Of a stretch of DNA of 26,714 nt, positions 24,640 to 26,714 are shown in pieces (the first letter of the stretch is position 1; every line of letters begins with the position of its first letter). Origin of the DNA: CANGTU01 sp046336655 (GTDB lineage: Bacteria; Bacteroidota; Bacteroidia; Flavobacteriales_D; Sanyastnellaceae); contig JBKDGH010000042.1 in NCBI GenBank assembly GCA_046336655.1, positions 1-26,714 of the forward strand, in the 5' to 3' direction. The translations under genes were made by a program, and so were the position numbers. The notes under the pieces are model-generated. The model had not been told where the DNA came from. It did no database searches and was given only the letters and a program-made list of their open reading frames with translations.

Positions 24640-25623
24640 ATGAGAACAGCTATTGTGGATTGCGGATCGAATACGTTCAACTTGCTCATTGCTGAGGCAA
24701 CACGAGAGGGCTGGACCGCCATTTTCCGCAACAAGCTTCCCGTCAAGCTTGGCTCTGGTGGCTATGAAAGTGGACGCATTCTGGAAACACGGTTCATCCG
24801 CGGATTGGATGCCTTGCTGACCTACCGCCATGCCATTGATAACTTCGGAGTGCAGAAAGTCTATGCGTTTGCCACCTCTGCGCTGCGCGATGCGGCCAAT
24901 GGTGCGGACTTCATCCACAAGGCCGATCAGGTTGCGGGTATTCAGATTGACCTCATCGATGGCAACCGGGAGGCAGAACTCATTTTTGCGGGTGCCTCGC
25001 TTGCTTTTCCCATGACGCAAGAGCATGTACTGGTGATGGACATCGGCGGCGGAAGCACGGAATTCATCATTGGAAATAAAGACGGCATTGCCTGGAAACA
25101 CAGCTACCAACTCGGAGTGAGCCGGTTGTTTGACATGATTCAGCCTCAGGACCGTCTCACGCGCGAGGATCAGTCGCGCTTTATGGCGATTCTGGAAAAT
25201 GAGCTCGGTGCGCTCCGCGAGGCACTGAAGCAGTATCCGTGCAAAACGCTCATCGGCTCTTCAGGTTCCTTTGACACGTTGCTCGATTTATTCCGTCACG
25301 CTGCCGAAGACGTGGATATTTCCCGCAAGCCGGATGTGTGCAATGAAATTCCGCTGAGCGCCTTTCCGGCAATAGTGAACTGGCTTGTGGATTCCAGTCT
25401 GAATGAGCGCCTGAAGCACGCCGCGATTCCCGCCATCCGCGCGGAGCTCATGCCGCTTTCTGCGCTGATGGTCAAGCATGTGCTGGACATGAACGGATTT
25501 CGCAAACTCTGGCAATGTGATTACGCGCTCAAGGAAGGTGCGATGCAGGAGTTGTGGAAGACCGCTGACTGGCCGGTTGATGCGGTGGAAGGCGAGAAGC
25601 CGGAGGATTTTCTCGAAGGCTGA
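24640..25623 (+). CDS. Ppx/GppA-family exopolyphosphatase
   Basis: A 327-residue protein of the ASKHA fold. Phosphate-binding motifs are VDCGSNTFNLLIAE (6-19) and VMDIGGGSTEFIIG (near 140), with ATSALRDAANG between them. This short form (about 310-330 residues, no HD or helical C-terminal domain) is the common Bacteroidota Ppx/GppA, which hydrolyses polyphosphate and/or pppGpp. The last residues (WPVDAVEGEKPEDFLEG) are acidic. It follows the exporter genes after 38 bp, so it could be on the same mRNA, but a functional link to the exporter is not evident. Confidence 0.92.
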   Translation: MRTAIVDCGSNTFNLLIAEATREGWTAIFRNKLPVKLGSGGYESGRILETRFIRGLDALLTYRHAIDNFGVQKVYAFATSALRDAANGADFIHKADQVAGIQIDLIDGNREAELIFAGASLAFPMTQEHVLVMDIGGGSTEFIIGNKDGIAWKHSYQLGVSRLFDMIQPQDRLTREDQSRFMAILENELGALREALKQYPCKTLIGSSGSFDTLLDLFRHAAEDVDISRKPDVCNEIPLSAFPAIVNWLVDSSLNERLKHAAIPAIRAELMPLSALMVKHVLDMNGFRKLWQCDYALKEGAMQELWKTADWPVDAVEGEKPEDFLEG

Positions 25624-25642
25624 ACCTCATTTTTACTGAGGT
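25624..25642 (+). terminator. Weak hairpin after the Ppx gene
   Basis: Arms ACCTCA and TGAGGT with a 7-nt T-rich loop, directly after the stop codon, followed by GTTCTT. The stem is only 6 bp and the T-run is broken, so termination is tentative. Confidence 0.3.
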
Positions 25643-25653
25643 GTTCTTCCTGC

Positions 25654-25794
25654 ATGCGAGGCGTCAAAAAATCCAATCTCCCTGAAAAAATCTGCGTGCA
25701 TTGTCAGCGCCCGTTTACCTGGCGGAAGAAATGGGAGCGCGTTTGGGATGAAGTGCGCTATTGCAGCGAGCGCTGCAGGCGGGAAGCGCGCTGA
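25654..25794 (+). CDS. DUF2256 small zinc-finger-like protein
   Basis: A 46-residue protein starting at ATG 25654, found by reading the frame directly. It reads LPEKICVHCQRPFTWRKKW, then VRYCSERCRR, which matches the DUF2256 family: C14-x2-C17 and C37-x3-C41 form a probable zinc site, with a conserved aromatic/basic centre. Its biochemical role is unknown; the family is found in many bacteria as a lone short protein. It lies between the Ppx and methyltransferase genes and overlaps neither when the methyltransferase starts at 25824. Confidence 0.88.
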   Translation: MRGVKKSNLPEKICVHCQRPFTWRKKWERVWDEVRYCSERCRREAR

Positions 25795-25811
25795 TTGCCT
25801 GTGAGGCGGTC

Positions 25812-25819
25812 TATCTTTG
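25812..25819 (+). promoter_or_regulatory. -7 box (TATCTTTG) of the methyltransferase gene
   Basis: An exact TAnnTTTG box with 4 nt to GTG 25824 and 22 nt to ATG 25842. From the first start the mRNA would be leaderless. Confidence 0.45.
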
Positions 25820-25823
25820 CCCC

Positions 25824-26354
25824 GTGAGCAGCAAGCGGTCGATGGATGAATTGCAGCGCCTCAGTGTAGAGGCGTTTCGCGAAGCGCCGAAAATTCCGGT
25901 TATCGTGGTATTGGATCAGATCCGCAGCGGGCTCAACGTGGGCAGCATTTTCCGGAGTGCAGATGCATTTTGTGTGGAGGAAATTATCTGCTGCGGTATT
26001 ACACCCTGTCCGCCCCACCGCGAAGTGCTGAAAACAGCCCTCGGAGCCACTGAAAGTGTGAAGTGGTCGGCTCAGGAAAGCACTGCGGAATGTCTGCGCG
26101 CTCTGCGCAATGCTGGCCGCCGCACCGTTGCGCTCGAGCAGGCGCACGGGAGCACACCAGTGACCTCCTTCCACCCACAGGTTCCGCTCGCCATCGTGCT
26201 GGGTAATGAGGTGAGCGGCGTATCCGATGAAGCGCTCGCGGAGTGCGATGAGGTGGTGGAAATTGTGCAGGGCGGCACCAAGCATTCGCTCAATGTGGCC
26301 GTGTCGGCTGGTATCATCCTGCATCACTGCATGGTCATATTCAGGGCGGGTTGA
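25824..26354 (+). CDS. TrmH/SpoU-family RNA 2'-O-methyltransferase
   Basis: A 176-residue SPOUT methyltransferase. Motif 1 is NVGSIFRSADAF (38-49), followed by GITPCPPHREVLKTALGA; motif 2 is IVLGNEVSGVS; motif 3 is KHSLNVAVSAGIILHH. These form the trefoil-knot SAM site and the dimer interface. It methylates ribose in tRNA or rRNA; the exact site cannot be told from sequence. It lacks the N-terminal substrate-binding domain of RlmB, as is normal for this short Bacteroidota group. GTG 25824 gives an N-terminus of family length; ATG 25842 is the alternative. A still longer frame from TTG 25761 would overlap the DUF2256 gene and can be discarded. Confidence 0.92.
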   Translation: MSSKRSMDELQRLSVEAFREAPKIPVIVVLDQIRSGLNVGSIFRSADAFCVEEIICCGITPCPPHREVLKTALGATESVKWSAQESTAECLRALRNAGRRTVALEQAHGSTPVTSFHPQVPLAIVLGNEVSGVSDEALAECDEVVEIVQGGTKHSLNVAVSAGIILHHCMVIFRAG

Positions 26355-26458
26355 GTTGCTCTGTTTATTCCTCAGGTGTTTTCCATTTCAATCCGAAAGC
26401 CTGAGTGCAGTGCCAGTGCATTGAACCTGAACCTTTGCCCGGCCTGCAGAACGGCTAA

Positions 26459-26611
26459 TTGCCGGGTTATGTGACCGCACCCGGCCAGCCGCGCGGTGAT
26501 GAGCGCGACAATGACGGTTATCTCTACGCCATGGTCAAGGCCGACTACTGGATCAATAAATCCTCCAACAAGAAGTTCAGCAAGAAGCGGACGATGAAGA
26601 GGAGGAGGTAG
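26459..26611 (+). pseudogene. Orphan C-terminal gene fragment
   Basis: Fifty codons open from TTG 26459 to TAG 26609, with an in-frame TAA immediately before. It reads like the tail of a longer protein: GQPRGDERDNDGYLYAMVKA, then DYWINKSSNKKFSKK, ending in RTMKRRR. The N/D-rich turn, an aromatic alternating strand and a very basic end resemble the last strand and tail of Bacteroidota outer-membrane barrels, but I cannot name the family. No start with a proper signal is visible and the 100 bases upstream show no continuation in any frame. A genuine tiny basic protein is the alternative. Confidence 0.35.
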
Positions 26612-26619
26612 TTTTTAGT

Positions 26620-26659
26620 ATGCTAGCGTGCTAGTTTGCTTGTATGCTTATGTGCTAGT
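26620..26659. repeat. 8-bp tandem array, same word as at 3645 but inverted
   Basis: Read on the minus strand there are five words: ACTAGCAC, ATAAGCAT, ACAAGCAA, ACTAGCAC and GCTAGCAT, then a half word ACTA. The word and its 8-bp phase are the same as in the 3645-3728 tract, on the opposite strand. It begins 8 bases after the fragment's TAG. Confidence 0.85.
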
Positions 26660-26685
26660 AGAGGCGCCCGGCCGTGCGTATTTGA

Positions 26686-26714
26686 ATGTGCAAATATGTA
26701 AGTGTGCCAATGTG
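26686..26714. repeat. Second 8-bp tandem array (RTGTGCAA), cut by the window edge
   Basis: Words ATGTGCAA, ATATGTAA and GTGTGCCA, then ATGTG at the edge: again an 8-bp phase but a different word from the neighbouring array, 26 bp away. It probably continues beyond the window. The remainder of 26355-26714 holds only the gene fragment and the other array. Confidence 0.6.

Noticed and set aside
26378..26405. CTCAGG...CCTGAG inverted repeat after the methyltransferase gene as a terminator
   Set aside because: Six-base arms with a loop of more than 20 nt and no T-run; too weak to call.

Overview
The window (about 26.7 kb, roughly 50-55% G+C by eye) comes from a Bacteroidota chromosome. Evidence for this: two secreted proteins with type IX secretion (T9SS) C-terminal sorting domains, SusC/BtuB-like TonB-dependent receptors, an ECF sigma/FecR pair with a DUF4974 C-terminus, Mrp of the Bacteroidota type, and several promoters with the Bacteroidota -7 box TAnnTTTG. 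A free-living Flavobacteriia/Chitinophagia-like lineage is plausible, but the genus cannot be read from the sequence. I see no rRNA, tRNA or CRISPR array.

Layout. (1) 1-1505: a T9SS-secreted protein that runs off the left edge, then a short IS66-transposase-like remnant (1665-1757). (2) 1815-3394: a hipBA-type toxin-antitoxin operon with a candidate operator over its promoter. (3) 3645-8101: an iron-sulfur/redox block: mrp and a NifU-C-domain scaffold, a secreted T9SS esterase on the other strand, then a ferredoxin-NADP reductase and its probable [2Fe-2S] ferredoxin partner. Three repeat tracts sit in this block, and two of them end flush on stop or start codons. (4) 16016-8107, minus strand: a compact surface-polysaccharide operon (ugd, uxs, wbpD-like, tviB-like, a BtuB-like receptor, rfbB, a CpsB/YwqE-type PHP phosphatase). 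It supplies UDP-GlcA, UDP-Xyl, an N-acetylated amino-uronate and dTDP-4-keto-6-deoxyglucose, but contains no glycosyltransferase, flippase or polymerase. (5) 16109-22213, plus strand: an ECF sigma factor, a FecR anti-sigma factor, an STN-domain protein with eleven ~16-residue repeats, and a TonB-dependent receptor without an STN domain. The same bipartite motif (ATAGGGGTAA-N13-TGTC) precedes both the sigma gene and the STN-repeat gene. (6) 22297-24601: a two-gene NatA/NatB-like ABC exporter. (7) 24640-26354: a Ppx/GppA phosphatase, a 46-residue DUF2256 protein, and a TrmH/SpoU RNA methyltransferase. (8) 26459-26714: an orphan C-terminal gene fragment and two different 8-bp tandem arrays; one uses the same word as the tract at 3645, in the opposite orientation.

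How the genes work together. Region 4 makes activated sugars for an exopolysaccharide or O-antigen, and the PHP phosphatase probably resets the tyrosine kinase that controls its export. Region 5 looks like a cell-surface signalling module in which the signalling (STN) domain is carried by a separate repeat protein rather than by the receptor. This is the best candidate for a poorly described system. The repeats are the other striking element: TAG-bearing palindromes and a heptamer array form the exact edges of neighbouring genes.
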